Source: Parablautia sp. Marseille-Q6255
GTDB lineage: Bacteria > Bacillota > Clostridia > Lachnospirales > Lachnospiraceae
NCBI RefSeq assembly: GCF_951230155.1
Contig: NZ_CATNVD010000006.1
Coordinates: 62,001-126,000, forward strand
Length of the DNA: 64,000 nt
Direction: 5' to 3'
This document shows, piece by piece, positions 29,221 through 38,447 of this stretch; positions within the stretch are counted from its first letter, which is position 1, and each line of letters starts with the position of its first letter. A model generated the notes under the pieces. The model had not been told where the DNA came from, searched no databases, and saw only the letters and a program-made list of their open reading frames with translations. The position numbers and the translations under genes are program-made.

Positions 29221-30794
29221 TGAACATGATTACAGTACAGTTAAACAGACAGAATTTTGAATACGATGTACACTCGCTCGTCAAGGCGTTTTATCCGGAG
29301 CAGGAGGTACATATTTCCTGTGTCGGTTCTGCAAAGGAGATGCAGACAGACCGGGACATACAGGGAAAAGGATCAGATCAGGAGCCGCTGCGGCTGGTGA
29401 TCTGCTTTTTGCCGGAAGCATGTGAAGCAGACTGCAAAAGCGCAGATACGGGAGAGGAACAGCGTATTTCCAAGGACGACATTTCGGGGATCTCGGTGCG
29501 CTTTGAGACTGCGCAGGGCGTTATGCTTTTTGACGAGGTGTCCGTAGAGCCGGGGACACAGCGCAAAGAAATCAAAAATATCCTGAAAAAGCTTTTATAC
29601 CAGCTGCTCGTGCGGTATACGGGAGCAGAGCTTCCGTGGGGAAATCTGACCGGCATACGTCCGACCAAAATACCGATGTCGCTTCTGGAGCAGGGCTGGA
29701 AAAATTCACAGATCGCACAATATATGCGGGACACTTACTATACGAGCCGGGAAAAGACGGCGCTTGCCATTATGATCGCGAACCGGGAGCGCCATATCAT
29801 GCAGGACATTAATTTTAAAAATGGATACAGCCTGTATGTGGGGATCCCGTTTTGTCCGAGCATCTGCCTGTACTGCTCTTTTAGCTCCAGTCCGCTGCAT
29901 CTGTGGAGGGATCAGGTAGATACTTACCTCGACGCACTTTGCAAAGAGATTGATTATGCTTCAGAAGCATTTGCAGGGAAAGAGCTTAATACCGTCTATA
30001 TCGGCGGCGGTACGCCAACGACGCTGGAGCCATACCAGATGGATCGTCTGCTTACGAAGCTGGAGCAGAGGTTCTGCTTTGATAAGCTGAGAGAATTTAC
30101 CGTGGAGGCAGGCAGACCGGACAGTATTACGAAAGAAAAGCTTGAGGTGCTGCGTGCGCACGGGATTTCCAGGATCTCGATCAACCCTCAGACCATGAAC
30201 CAGAAAACGCTTGATCTGATCGGACGCAGACATACCGTAGAGCAGACAGAAGAGGCATTTTATCTGGCAAGAGAGCTGGGGTTTGACAACATCAATATGG
30301 ATCTGATCGTGGGTCTGCCGGGAGAGGAGCGGGCAGAGGTAGAGCATACGATGCAGGAGGTCTCCAGACTGGATCCTGACAGCATTACCGTACATTCTCT
30401 CGCTGTAAAGCGGGCTGCCAGACTGCGCCTGTTTAAGGAAGAGCATAAAGAAATGACGATGACAAATAATGCACAGATCATGGATATGACTGCAGAATAC
30501 GCACAGAAGCTTGGGCTGTATCCATATTATCTGTACCGGCAGAAAAATATGGCCGGAAACTTTGAAAACGTCGGATATGCAAAGGAAGGTCGGGAAGGCA
30601 TTTACAATATCCTGATCATGGAAGAGCTGCAGAGTATCCTGGCACTGGGGGCGGGCGCTTCTACGAAGCTTGTATGGGCAAAGGACCGTATCGAGCGGAT
30701 CGAGAATGTCAAAGATATCAAAAATTATATCGAACGTATTGATGAGATGATAGAGAGAAAGAGGGCGGGACTGCATGAGTGGAACGCATCATGA
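29220..30794 (+). CDS. hemZ: coproporphyrinogen dehydrogenase-like radical SAM protein HemZ
   Basis: This 524-residue protein has the radical SAM motif C-X3-C-X2-C (Cys212, Cys216, Cys219 in PFCPSICLYCSF), preceded by a ~160-residue N-terminal HemZ-specific extension and GNLTGIRPTKI. It follows HemN-type architecture with YIGGGTPTTLE and INMDLIVGLPGE. HemN enzymes convert coproporphyrinogen III to protoporphyrinogen IX without oxygen, but HemZ-type proteins may have other heme- or radical-related roles. No other heme gene is nearby. ATG 29220 overlaps the previous stop; ATG 29226 is an alternative. Confidence 0.9.
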   Translation: MNMITVQLNRQNFEYDVHSLVKAFYPEQEVHISCVGSAKEMQTDRDIQGKGSDQEPLRLVICFLPEACEADCKSADTGEEQRISKDDISGISVRFETAQGVMLFDEVSVEPGTQRKEIKNILKKLLYQLLVRYTGAELPWGNLTGIRPTKIPMSLLEQGWKNSQIAQYMRDTYYTSREKTALAIMIANRERHIMQDINFKNGYSLYVGIPFCPSICLYCSFSSSPLHLWRDQVDTYLDALCKEIDYASEAFAGKELNTVYIGGGTPTTLEPYQMDRLLTKLEQRFCFDKLREFTVEAGRPDSITKEKLEVLRAHGISRISINPQTMNQKTLDLIGRRHTVEQTEEAFYLARELGFDNINMDLIVGLPGEERAEVEHTMQEVSRLDPDSITVHSLAVKRAARLRLFKEEHKEMTMTNNAQIMDMTAEYAQKLGLYPYYLYRQKNMAGNFENVGYAKEGREGIYNILIMEELQSILALGAGASTKLVWAKDRIERIENVKDIKNYIERIDEMIERKRAGLHEWNAS

Positions 30795-31422
30795 GTACAG
30801 AAAAAAGTACCGCATCATCCGTCCAAGCGTTGTCAATGAGATCGCGCATGGAGTGACCGTCAGCAATCTCGCCTGTCTGGTAGCAAAGGAGCTCGGGCTT
30901 TCGCAGGAGGATTGTCATGACCTGGCAGTAGCCGGCTTTTTGCACGATATCGGAAAGCTGGAGCTGGCTCAGTACGTCACAGGCAAGGAGCAGGAGACGC
31001 TGATCATCGAAGAGATGCGCTATGTCCGCAGACATTCTGCGCTTGGCGCCGACATCCTTTCCCAAAAAGGGTATTCTCAGAAAATTGTTGATATGGTAAA
31101 ATCGCATCATGAGAACTGTGACGGATCGGGATATCCCATGAATCTGACGCGGGAGGAGATCCCGTTTGGGGCGCGGGTCATCCGGGTCTGTGATGTTTTT
31201 GCAGCTCTGACCTCGGACCGCCCGTATCGCAGTGCGTTTGATGTACAGACAGCGATGCAGATGATGATAGAGGAATCAAAAAATTTTGATATTCAGGTAT
31301 TTCTGGCATTTATGAATGTAGTACATACGGCAGATCTGGAACAGATACTGGACACATCCGCTCTGGCACAGAGACTGGAGCAGGCATTTGGAGGAGAACG
31401 TTCCTTCCTGGAGGATGCGTAA
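30775..31422 (+). CDS. HD-GYP-type phosphohydrolase
   Basis: This 215-residue stand-alone HD domain has AGFLHDIGKLELAQYVTG with the His-Asp pair, RRHSALGADIL, HHENCDGSGYPMNLTREEIP carrying the GYP signature, and RVCDVFAALTSDRPYR. HD-GYP proteins usually degrade cyclic-di-GMP or related nucleotides. There is no sensor or receiver domain attached. It overlaps the hemZ 3' end by 20 bases and lies 44 bases before hisS. The exact substrate is unknown. Confidence 0.85.
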   Translation: MSGTHHEYRKKYRIIRPSVVNEIAHGVTVSNLACLVAKELGLSQEDCHDLAVAGFLHDIGKLELAQYVTGKEQETLIIEEMRYVRRHSALGADILSQKGYSQKIVDMVKSHHENCDGSGYPMNLTREEIPFGARVIRVCDVFAALTSDRPYRSAFDVQTAMQMMIEESKNFDIQVFLAFMNVVHTADLEQILDTSALAQRLEQAFGGERSFLEDA

Positions 31423-31466
31423 CCACACGGCAGATGCCGGGATACCTTATATGAGGAGGAGAGATT

Positions 31467-32717
31467 ATGATAACACAGGCACCCAGAGGCGTGCAGGACT
31501 GGTACGGAGAGGATATGCGCAAGCGCGCGATCGTCGAGAAGACAGCGCGGGAGATCGCAAAGACGTACCACATGAGCGAGATCATTACGCCGATGTTTGA
31601 GCATACGGTGCTCTTTGCGCGCGGCGTCGGTGAGACGACCGATGTTGTGCAAAAGGAAATGTACACATTTGAGGATAAGGGCGGCAGAAGCATCACACTG
31701 AAGCCGGAAGGGACGGCAGGAGCGATCCGCGCCTATCTGGAGCATAATATGTATGCCCAGCCGGGACCGACGAAGCTGTACTATGTGACGCAGGCATTCC
31801 GCTATGAGAAGCCTCAAAGCGGCAGACTGCGTCAGCACCATCAGTTCGGGGTAGAATTTGTCGGTTCCGCAAGCCCGCTTGCTGAGGTGGAGCTGATCAC
31901 TCTGATCACAGAGCTGATCGCAAAGCTGGGGCTTCGGGATGCAAAGCTGCATATCAACAGCATTGGCTGCAAAAATTGCCGCAAGACATATAATGAGGCG
32001 CTGCTTGCCTATTTGAAGGAGCATGAGGACAGCCTTTGTCCGACATGCCGGGAGCGTATGCAGAAGAATCCTCTGCGTGTGATCGACTGCAAGGTCGATG
32101 CGTGCAAGAAGATCGTAGCCAACGCGCCGCGCACGATCGATTATCTGGACGAGGAGTGCCGGGCACACTTTGAGGAGCTGAAGGCGCTGCTCGACGAGCT
32201 CGGTATTGAATATACGATCGACACCGGTATCGTACGCGGTCTTGATTACTATACAAAGACAGTATTTGAGTTTGTGGATTCCAACGGCTTTACTCTGTGC
32301 GGCGGCGGCCGGTATGACGGGCTCGTGCATGAGATCGATGAAAAGCAGGATATTCCTGCAGTTGGATTTGGCATGGGGATCGAGCGCATCCTTTACTTTA
32401 TGGAAAAAGAGGGGATCGAATTCCCGCCGGCAGATCCGGTAGAGCTGTATGTGGGCATTCTCGGAAAAGAAGCGCGCGGACGCGCATACCGGATCGTCGA
32501 TGGGCTGCGCCGCCAGGGGATCATCGCAGAGACAGATTATATGGACCGCAGCGTAAAAGCCCAGATGAAATATGCGAATAAGCTTGGGGCGAAAAAGACG
32601 GTGATCATTGGTACGCAGGAGCTTGAAGACAACTGTGTGAAGATCAAGGATATGGAGACAGGAGAGCAGGTCGAGGTGGCTCTTGACGGTATTGCGGCGT
32701 ATATCATGAAACAGTGA
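31467..32717 (+). CDS. hisS: histidyl-tRNA synthetase
   Basis: This 416-residue class II synthetase charges tRNA-His. Motif 2 is seen in [26 protein letters not shown], the histidine-specific loops in [16 protein letters not shown] and [10 protein letters not shown], and motif 3 in [10 protein letters not shown]. An anticodon-binding domain fills the C-terminal ~90 residues. A GGAGGAG site precedes the start. It heads a hisS-aspS pair separated by only 54 bases, with no room for a T-box leader. Confidence 0.97.
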   Translation: MITQAPRGVQDWYGEDMRKRAIVEKTAREIAKTYHMSEIITPMFEHTVLFARGVGETTDVVQKEMYTFEDKGGRSITLKPEGTAGAIRAYLEHNMYAQPGPTKLYYVTQAFRYEKPQSGRLRQHHQFGVEFVGSASPLAEVELITLITELIAKLGLRDAKLHINSIGCKNCRKTYNEALLAYLKEHEDSLCPTCRERMQKNPLRVIDCKVDACKKIVANAPRTIDYLDEECRAHFEELKALLDELGIEYTIDTGIVRGLDYYTKTVFEFVDSNGFTLCGGGRYDGLVHEIDEKQDIPAVGFGMGIERILYFMEKEGIEFPPADPVELYVGILGKEARGRAYRIVDGLRRQGIIAETDYMDRSVKAQMKYANKLGAKKTVIIGTQELEDNCVKIKDMETGEQVEVALDGIAAYIMKQ

Positions 32718-32771
32718 TATCAGCCAGTAGAAAGAAAGCGATTCTGTATAAAACGTAGGAGGAATGAGAAA

Positions 32772-34571
32772 ATGGCCGAAGCTATGAAAGGTTTGAAAAG
32801 AACCCACCGCTGTACAGAGGTTTCAAAGGCGGACTGCGGCAGTACAGTTACTGTCATGGGATGGGTGCAGAAGAGAAGAAATCTGGGAAGTCTGGTGTTT
32901 GTAGATCTGCGTGACCGTTCGGGGCTGTTGCAGGTGATCTTTGATGAGAAGGATATTGGGGCAGAGGGCTTTGAAAAGGCGGGAACGCTCCGCAGCGAGT
33001 ACGTGATCGCTGTCGTAGGACGGATCGAGCCAAGAGAGGGCGCTGTCAATGAGAATCTCAAGACAGGAGAGATCGAGCTGCGTGCGACACAGCTGCGTAT
33101 TCTGTCTGAATCCGAGACGCCGCCGTTCCCGATTGAGGAAAACAGCCAGACAAAGGAAGAGCTTCGTCTGAAATACCGTTTTCTGGATCTTCGCAGACCG
33201 GATATCCAGAGAAACCTGATGCTCAGAAGTAAGGTGACGACAGAGGTGCGCAAATTCCTGACCGATGAGGGCTTTCTGGAGATCGAGACGCCGATCCTCA
33301 TCAAGAGTACGCCGGAGGGGGCGAGAGATTATCTTGTGCCAAGCCGTGTACATCCGGGCAGCTTCTATGCGCTGCCGCAGTCTCCGCAGCTGTTTAAGCA
33401 GCTTTTGATGTGTTCTGGATACGACCGCTATTTCCAGATCGCAAAGTGTTTCCGCGATGAGGACCTGCGCGCGGACCGTCAGCCGGAGTTTACTCAGATC
33501 GACATGGAACTCTCTTTTGTAGATGTGGATGATGTGATAGATGTCAATGAGCGTCTGCTTGCCCGCATTTTTAAGGAGATCCTCGGTGTGGATGTACAGC
33601 TTCCGATCCAGAGGATGACGTGGCAGGAGGCGATGGACCGCTTTGGTTCGGACAAGCCGGATCTGCGTTTTGGGATGGAGCTTCACAATGTATCAGAGGT
33701 TGTAAAGGACTGTGGATTCTCTGTATTTACGAATGCGCTTGCAGCAGGAGGCAGCGTGCGCGGTATCAATGCGCAGGGCCAGGGGCATATGCCGCGCAAG
33801 AAGATCGACGCGCTCGTTGAGTTTGCAAAGGGATACGGGGCAAAGGGACTTGCCTACCTTGCGATCAATGAGGACGGCACGTATAAATCTTCCTTTGCGA
33901 AGTTTATGACGGAGCAGGAGCTTGATGCGCTCGTAGCTGCAATGGAAGGAAAGCCGGGAGATCTTCTGCTGTTTGCCGCTGATAAAAATAAAGTCGTATG
34001 GGATGTGCTCGGTGCGCTTCGTATTGAGATCGCAAAGAACCTGGGGCTTCTTAAAAAAGATGACTTCAAGTTCCTCTGGGTGACAGAGTTCCCGCTGCTT
34101 GAGTGGGATGAGGAGGAAAAGCGCTACGTGGCCATGCACCATCCGTTCACTATGCTTATGGAAGAGGATCTGGACAAACTGGACAGCGATCCGGGAGCAG
34201 TGCGTGCAAAGGCATACGACATCGTCTTAAACGGAACAGAGCTTGGCGGAGGAAGCGTGCGTATCTTCCAGAATGACATCCAGAGCAAGATGTTTGATAT
34301 GCTTGGTTTTACAAAGGAACAGGCGCAGGAGCAGTTCGGATTCCTGATGAATGCGTTTAAATACGGAGTGCCGCCTCACGCAGGTCTGGCATTTGGGCTT
34401 GACCGTCTGATCATGCTGATGGCAGGCTGCGACAGCATCCGTGAGGTCATCGCGTTCCCGAAAGTAAAGGATGCGTCAGACCTTATGACAGAGGCGCCGG
34501 GACCAGTCGATGAAAAGCAGCTCGCAGAGCTCTGCCTTGCATGTACAAGGTCCGAAGAGACGCAGGAATAA
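32772..34571 (+). CDS. aspS: aspartyl-tRNA synthetase (bacterial type)
   Basis: This 599-residue class II enzyme has an N-terminal OB-fold anticodon domain, the catalytic core with RYFQIAKCFRDEDLRADRQPEF in motif 2 (two adjoining segments), the bacterial GAD insertion domain (about 290-420), and motif 3 GLAFGLDRLIMLMAG. It charges tRNA-Asp; whether it also charges tRNA-Asn cannot be judged here. It ends the long plus-strand run that began at apt and is followed by a strong terminator. Confidence 0.97.
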   Translation: MAEAMKGLKRTHRCTEVSKADCGSTVTVMGWVQKRRNLGSLVFVDLRDRSGLLQVIFDEKDIGAEGFEKAGTLRSEYVIAVVGRIEPREGAVNENLKTGEIELRATQLRILSESETPPFPIEENSQTKEELRLKYRFLDLRRPDIQRNLMLRSKVTTEVRKFLTDEGFLEIETPILIKSTPEGARDYLVPSRVHPGSFYALPQSPQLFKQLLMCSGYDRYFQIAKCFRDEDLRADRQPEFTQIDMELSFVDVDDVIDVNERLLARIFKEILGVDVQLPIQRMTWQEAMDRFGSDKPDLRFGMELHNVSEVVKDCGFSVFTNALAAGGSVRGINAQGQGHMPRKKIDALVEFAKGYGAKGLAYLAINEDGTYKSSFAKFMTEQELDALVAAMEGKPGDLLLFAADKNKVVWDVLGALRIEIAKNLGLLKKDDFKFLWVTEFPLLEWDEEEKRYVAMHHPFTMLMEEDLDKLDSDPGAVRAKAYDIVLNGTELGGGSVRIFQNDIQSKMFDMLGFTKEQAQEQFGFLMNAFKYGVPPHAGLAFGLDRLIMLMAGCDSIREVIAFPKVKDASDLMTEAPGPVDEKQLAELCLACTRSEETQE

Positions 34572-34639
34572 AGATCGTACACAGTCATAAAAGACTATAA
34601 ACGAGTATAAAAAGACAAGAACATAAATGCAGAAAAAGA

Positions 34640-34693
34640 AAAGCTGCTGTATCACACATCTGTTGGTATATGTGTGGTGCAGCAGCTTTTTGG
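34640..34693 (+). terminator. bidirectional terminator between aspS and the DUF1294-fusion gene
   Basis: AAAGCTGCTG pairs with CAGCAGCTTT around a second inner stem (ATCACACAT / ATGTGTGGT); T-runs flank both sides, so it can serve both convergent genes. Confidence 0.85.
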
Positions 34694-34701
34694 ATCTGTC
34701 A

Positions 34702-36045
34702 TCAGGAAGCGGGATACGAGGCGCTCTGTGAAGATGGATTCATGATGAGAGACTCTTTTGTGACCTCATTGAAATCATCGATCGCTCCGCGCATGTCACC
34801 CATCAGAGCGTTTGTAAAGGCATCATCAAACTGGATCTCCCACAGCGTGCCATTATTGTGAAAGGTCATAGTAATGTCTGTAGCGGTCGTCTGGTCATTT
34901 TCCTGCAAAGCTTCCAGGAGCAGACGGGAAGTCTCATTGGAGAAAGAGATACTGTCATCGCGCAGGGAGCGTGTCGTGGCAGCGTAAGCCAGCAGCTTTT
35001 CTTTATATATGGAAAGGACATTTTCCATATCAATACTGCGGATACGCACAACGGCCTGTGCGGTATTTCCGTCTTCCTGACAGCGGATAATCTCATAATC
35101 AAAGGCCTGCGCAAGCTGGCGGAGATATTCTGCATCGATTTTCGGAGCATATTCCTCGTTGTAGGTGCAAAAAACATCATTGATTTTGAGGTAATCCTTC
35201 CATTGCTCATCGGTCAGCTCACAAAACGCGTCCAGATGAATGGACAGGATCTCAGAGACCGGGAGGATGTGAGGATCATTGATATAGGAAATGAAACCGC
35301 TTACGAGTGCATCCTCCAGCGCGCGGTCAGCAAGGATGACCCAGCCGGACTCGTCCTTTTGCAGATGAAAAACGGCGGTCGTATCAGTCGTCTCGTACGT
35401 ATGAGAGGACAGCATGTGATACAGCAGATCGTAGTAGTTATCTGTCTGCGGCTCAGAGGGATCCTTGTAAATATCGACAGATTCTTCTAAAATAGCGCGG
35501 CACAGATCCTGGGCCAGAGCATACATGTCTATATTGGTAATCTGGACGGTGACGGTCGCTTTGTCGTGATCGGTCTGTTCCTGTTGGATTTTGTAGTTAA
35601 AATTTTTGAAAAAGAGGCTGACTGCTTCGACAGTTTTATCGTTGACTGTACCGGAGGTGAGGTTAGAATTTATAAGATTTTCGTAGGAGACGAAGGCCTG
35701 TATCGTATCCGGGTCGAGCTCCTGGATGCGCTCGAGCTCGCTGCGCACGGCCTTCTGGGGGCGTCCCAGGCGTCTCAGATTCCATGAAAAGATCAGTACG
35801 ATAAGGGCTACCTGCAAAATGAGGATCGCCGGGATCCCGAACCGGAATGTGGCATGTCTGGTCTTGTGGCGGAATACGTACATACCGGTCAGAATACCGA
35901 TGCTGCCAAAGGCGAGAGCGATGAGAAAGAGCGTTTTTTCCGGCACACGCCATTTGTTTCTGCGCGCCTTGCTTTTGTCGATCCCCATAATGAAAAATCC
36001 GATCAGATTTATCGCGATGATGTAAATAATAAGTAATGTCTGCAT
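34702..36045 (-). CDS. DUF1294 membrane domain fused to a duplicated extracytoplasmic domain
   Basis: GGAGG five bases upstream fixes the start at 36045 (447 residues). Residues 1-90 have three membrane helices around the DUF1294 core (MGIDKSKARRNKWRVPEKTLFLIALAFGSIG, GMYVFRHKTRH). Residues ~105-445 are soluble and contain two copies of a ~165-residue unit: copy 1 has VTVQITNIDMYALAQDL...EESGWVIL-type strands, copy 2 AVVRIRSIDMENVLSIYKEK...GTLWEIQFDDAFTNAL. The second copy ends near the C-terminus. The unit resembles DUF5105/DUF4878-like lipoprotein domains by feel only. It stands alone between terminators. Most DUF1294 proteins end after the membrane part, so the fusion is unusual. Confidence 0.8.
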   Translation of the reverse strand: MQTLLIIYIIAINLIGFFIMGIDKSKARRNKWRVPEKTLFLIALAFGSIGILTGMYVFRHKTRHATFRFGIPAILILQVALIVLIFSWNLRRLGRPQKAVRSELERIQELDPDTIQAFVSYENLINSNLTSGTVNDKTVEAVSLFFKNFNYKIQQEQTDHDKATVTVQITNIDMYALAQDLCRAILEESVDIYKDPSEPQTDNYYDLLYHMLSSHTYETTDTTAVFHLQKDESGWVILADRALEDALVSGFISYINDPHILPVSEILSIHLDAFCELTDEQWKDYLKINDVFCTYNEEYAPKIDAEYLRQLAQAFDYEIIRCQEDGNTAQAVVRIRSIDMENVLSIYKEKLLAYAATTRSLRDDSISFSNETSRLLLEALQENDQTTATDITMTFHNNGTLWEIQFDDAFTNALMGDMRGAIDDFNEVTKESLIMNPSSQSASYPAS

Positions 36046-36154
36046 AAATCCCTCCAACAATAAGTGCAAGATATTGTATCATTTTAATATAAAATGATGC
36101 AATTGTCAAATCTTGTGAACTGTTTGCCAAAAATCAAAAGGATGGAATCGCTTA

Positions 36155-36183
36155 TTGACAAAAGAGCAGAGAATCCGTATAAT
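36155..36183 (+). promoter_or_regulatory. cysK promoter, full consensus
   Basis: TTGACA-N17-TATAAT matches the consensus exactly. An in-frame upward extension of cysK would start inside this -35 box and was rejected. No SAM riboswitch or T-box fits in the 43 bases that follow. Confidence 0.85.
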
Positions 36184-36226
36184 GTTTAAACATAGTATAT
36201 CAGTAGGAAAAGTAGGAGGTATAGTG

Positions 36227-37159
36227 ATGGGGAATATTTATCAAAATGCGTTGGAACTGATCGGACATACGCCGCTTCTGGAAGCTGACCGGCTGCGCAG
36301 AGAGCTGGCGCTTACAGCAAGGATTCTGGTGAAGCTGGAGGGCTTTAATCCGGCCGGGAGCGTCAAGGACAGAGTTGCACTGTCTATGATAGAGGAGGCG
36401 GAGCGCAGCGGAAAACTGCACAGCGGCTCTGTGATCATTGAACCGACCTCTGGAAATACAGGGATCGGGCTGGCGGCGATCGCGGCAGTGCGCGGATACC
36501 GGGTGATCCTGACCATGCCGGAGACGATGAGTGTGGAGCGCAGAAATATCCTGAAAGCATATGGAGCGCAGATCGTACTGACAGAGGGAGCAGAGGGGAT
36601 GTCTGGGGCGATAGCAAAAGCGAAAGAGCTTGCGCAGGAGATACCGGGAAGCTTTCTGGCGGGCCAGTTTGTAAATCCGGCGAATCCGCAGGCGCACAGG
36701 CGCACGACGGGACCGGAGATCTGGGAGGATACAGAAGGCGCAGTTGATATTTTTGTGGCCGGAGTCGGAACAGGCGGTACACTGACGGGAGTAGGAGAAT
36801 ATCTGAAAGAAAAGAACCCGCAGATCCGGATAGTCGCAGTGGAGCCTGCCTCTTCCCCGATGCTCTCAGAAGGAAGGAGCGGGGCACACGGGATACAGGG
36901 GATCGGTGCGAATTTTGTGCCGGAGATCCTCAACAGATCGATATATGATGAGATCATCCCGGTAGAGACAGAAGATGCCTACGCAGCGGGAAGACTGTTT
37001 GCGAAAAAAGAGGGGATACTGATCGGAATATCATCGGGAGCGGCGCTGCATGCAGCTATATGTCTGGCAAAGCGTCCGGAAAATAAAGGGCGGACGATCG
37101 TTGCCCTGATCCCGGATGGAGGAGACAGATACTTTTCAACGCCGCTTTTTACAGAATAG
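36227..37159 (+). CDS. cysK: cysteine synthase (O-acetylserine sulfhydrylase)
   Basis: This 310-residue PLP enzyme makes cysteine from O-acetylserine and sulphide. The PLP lysine is Lys47 in NPAGSVKDR; the substrate loop PTSGNTGIG and the phosphate-binding GTGGTLTG are present, as is ISSGAA near the C-terminus. AGGAGGT six bases upstream decides the start. It is monocistronic and converges on an AraC regulator 12 bases away. Confidence 0.95.
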   Translation: MGNIYQNALELIGHTPLLEADRLRRELALTARILVKLEGFNPAGSVKDRVALSMIEEAERSGKLHSGSVIIEPTSGNTGIGLAAIAAVRGYRVILTMPETMSVERRNILKAYGAQIVLTEGAEGMSGAIAKAKELAQEIPGSFLAGQFVNPANPQAHRRTTGPEIWEDTEGAVDIFVAGVGTGGTLTGVGEYLKEKNPQIRIVAVEPASSPMLSEGRSGAHGIQGIGANFVPEILNRSIYDEIIPVETEDAYAAGRLFAKKEGILIGISSGAALHAAICLAKRPENKGRTIVALIPDGGDRYFSTPLFTE

Positions 37160-37171
37160 GTATGCAAAGAA

Positions 37172-38092
37172 TTAAAGGGAGGTACGATCCGCTTCGCTGC
37201 GCCCCAGCCGCTCTGAACGCGCTTTGATCGAGGTGGCGTATTCGGAGGGGGTCATCCCGGATATTTTCTTGAACTGCCGGGAGAAATAGTGGATCGAGGA
37301 ATACCCGAGAAAATCGGAAATCTGAGTAAAGTTCATCTGATTTTCGCGGATCAGCTGCTTGGCAAATTCGATCTTCATTCGTGAAAAGAATTCGATCACG
37401 CCGCAGTGATGCTGCTCCCGGAACAGCTTTTGAAGCTGGGAGCGTCCGATCAGATTATCGTGACAGATTTCTTCGATCGACACGTACTGCTGGATGTGCT
37501 CCTGCAGGTAAAACAGAATCTTATTGTACGTCGCAGAATGCGGAGGATCGGCAGGGCTTTCTATCTGTATATAGGGCTTTTGCAGCATATTTCTGCGGAT
37601 CATGGATATGAGCAGCTGTTCGAGATACAGACGGATGAGCTGCTGTGCGCCGAACACACTGTCAGAGCGCGTCGCCATTTCTTCCAGGTACGGATCATCC
37701 AGAGGGGAGGAGATGCAGCGGCGCGCTTCTGCGATCAGGGAGCCCAGCAGGCTGCGTTCCGTATCAGAGAGTGTGAGTACCTTCCCCTCAAAAAAGCTCA
37801 TATACGGTGAGTGACATGAAAAAGATACCACCATGATATTCGGAGCAGTTTTTCCGGTCGCGGTCATTGTGTGAAATTCGTTTGGCTTGTGAAAGATGAT
37901 CTGCCCGCGGTTCAGATGATGTACGCTGTGATCGGTGCGGACCTGCGCCTCGCCTTTATCGACACATTGGAATTCCCAGAAATCGTGACGCTCTCCTGCA
38001 AAATGAAAATCACTGCGGTACTCAAAGTAATGAACCGTGAAAATATCTTCTATCTCAAGATCCGTTTTAAGAGGAATACTTTTGTATGCCAT
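37172..38092 (-). CDS. AraC-family regulator with cupin sensor domain
   Basis: AAGGAG five bases upstream sets the start at 38092 (306 residues). The N-terminal ~150 residues form a cupin/AraC-binding domain (HDFWEFQCVDKGEAQV, LNRGQIIFHKPNEFHTM) that should sense a small ligand. The C-terminal double helix-turn-helix ends in FTQISDFLGYSSIHYFSRQFKKISGMTPSEY, the canonical AraC signature. It is divergent from the NahK-like kinase gene and may control it, an inference from orientation only. Confidence 0.93.
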   Translation of the reverse strand: MAYKSIPLKTDLEIEDIFTVHYFEYRSDFHFAGERHDFWEFQCVDKGEAQVRTDHSVHHLNRGQIIFHKPNEFHTMTATGKTAPNIMVVSFSCHSPYMSFFEGKVLTLSDTERSLLGSLIAEARRCISSPLDDPYLEEMATRSDSVFGAQQLIRLYLEQLLISMIRRNMLQKPYIQIESPADPPHSATYNKILFYLQEHIQQYVSIEEICHDNLIGRSQLQKLFREQHHCGVIEFFSRMKIEFAKQLIRENQMNFTQISDFLGYSSIHYFSRQFKKISGMTPSEYATSIKARSERLGRSEADRTSL

Positions 38093-38154
38093 ATGGACTC
38101 CTTCTCGTATGTATGGGCAGCGCCCTGTCATAAAATGATCGAATATTCCAGTAA

Positions 38155-38183
38155 ATTATAGCAAAATTGCAAAGATTTTTGAA
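38155..38183 (-). promoter_or_regulatory. promoter of the AraC-family gene
   Basis: On the minus strand TTCAAA-N17-TATAAT with a TGC extended -10 element, 63 bases upstream of the start codon. Confidence 0.6.
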
Positions 38184-38235
38184 CTACAGAGAATAATAGG
38201 ATAAAATAAAAGGCTGATTATGCAAAAAAGAATTG

Positions 38236-38281
38236 TAGCGTCAGTGGACAAGGGGCAACACGCTTCTGTTCACTGACGCTA
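38236..38281. repeat. 15-bp inverted repeat between divergent genes
   Basis: TAGCGTCAGTGGACA pairs with TGTTCACTGACGCTA (one G-U) around a 16-base centre. It lies between the AraC promoter and the probable NahK-gene promoter (extended -10 TGATATAAT at 38372-38380), so neither transcript should contain it. A T-run follows on the minus strand at 38224-38229 after six other bases, so it could also be an imperfect terminator. Nothing else in this 355-base gap is evident. Confidence 0.7.
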
Positions 38282-38447
38282 AGAGTAGTGCAAAGCCAGA
38301 GAAGCAGAGAAAGTCTTTTATATTTAATGTAAAGCAAAAGAAGAATCGTGCAAATATTAATTATTATTAAATGATATAATGGAATCAACAAAGACCGTGA
38401 TCAGCTGACAGGGCGGAGTACGGAAGAAAAAATGGGAGGGAACTTTT

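Noticed and set aside
31423-32771. T-box leaders before hisS and aspS
   Set aside because: The gaps are 44 and 54 bases, too short for a T-box, and lack the T-box sequence.
31293-32807. 504-residue open frame antisense to hisS
   Set aside because: Shadow of a conserved synthetase gene; composition is rich in Leu, His and Cys and no start signal is present.
36184-36226. SAM or cysteine-responsive riboswitch before cysK
   Set aside because: Only 43 bases separate the promoter from the start codon, too few for a known riboswitch.
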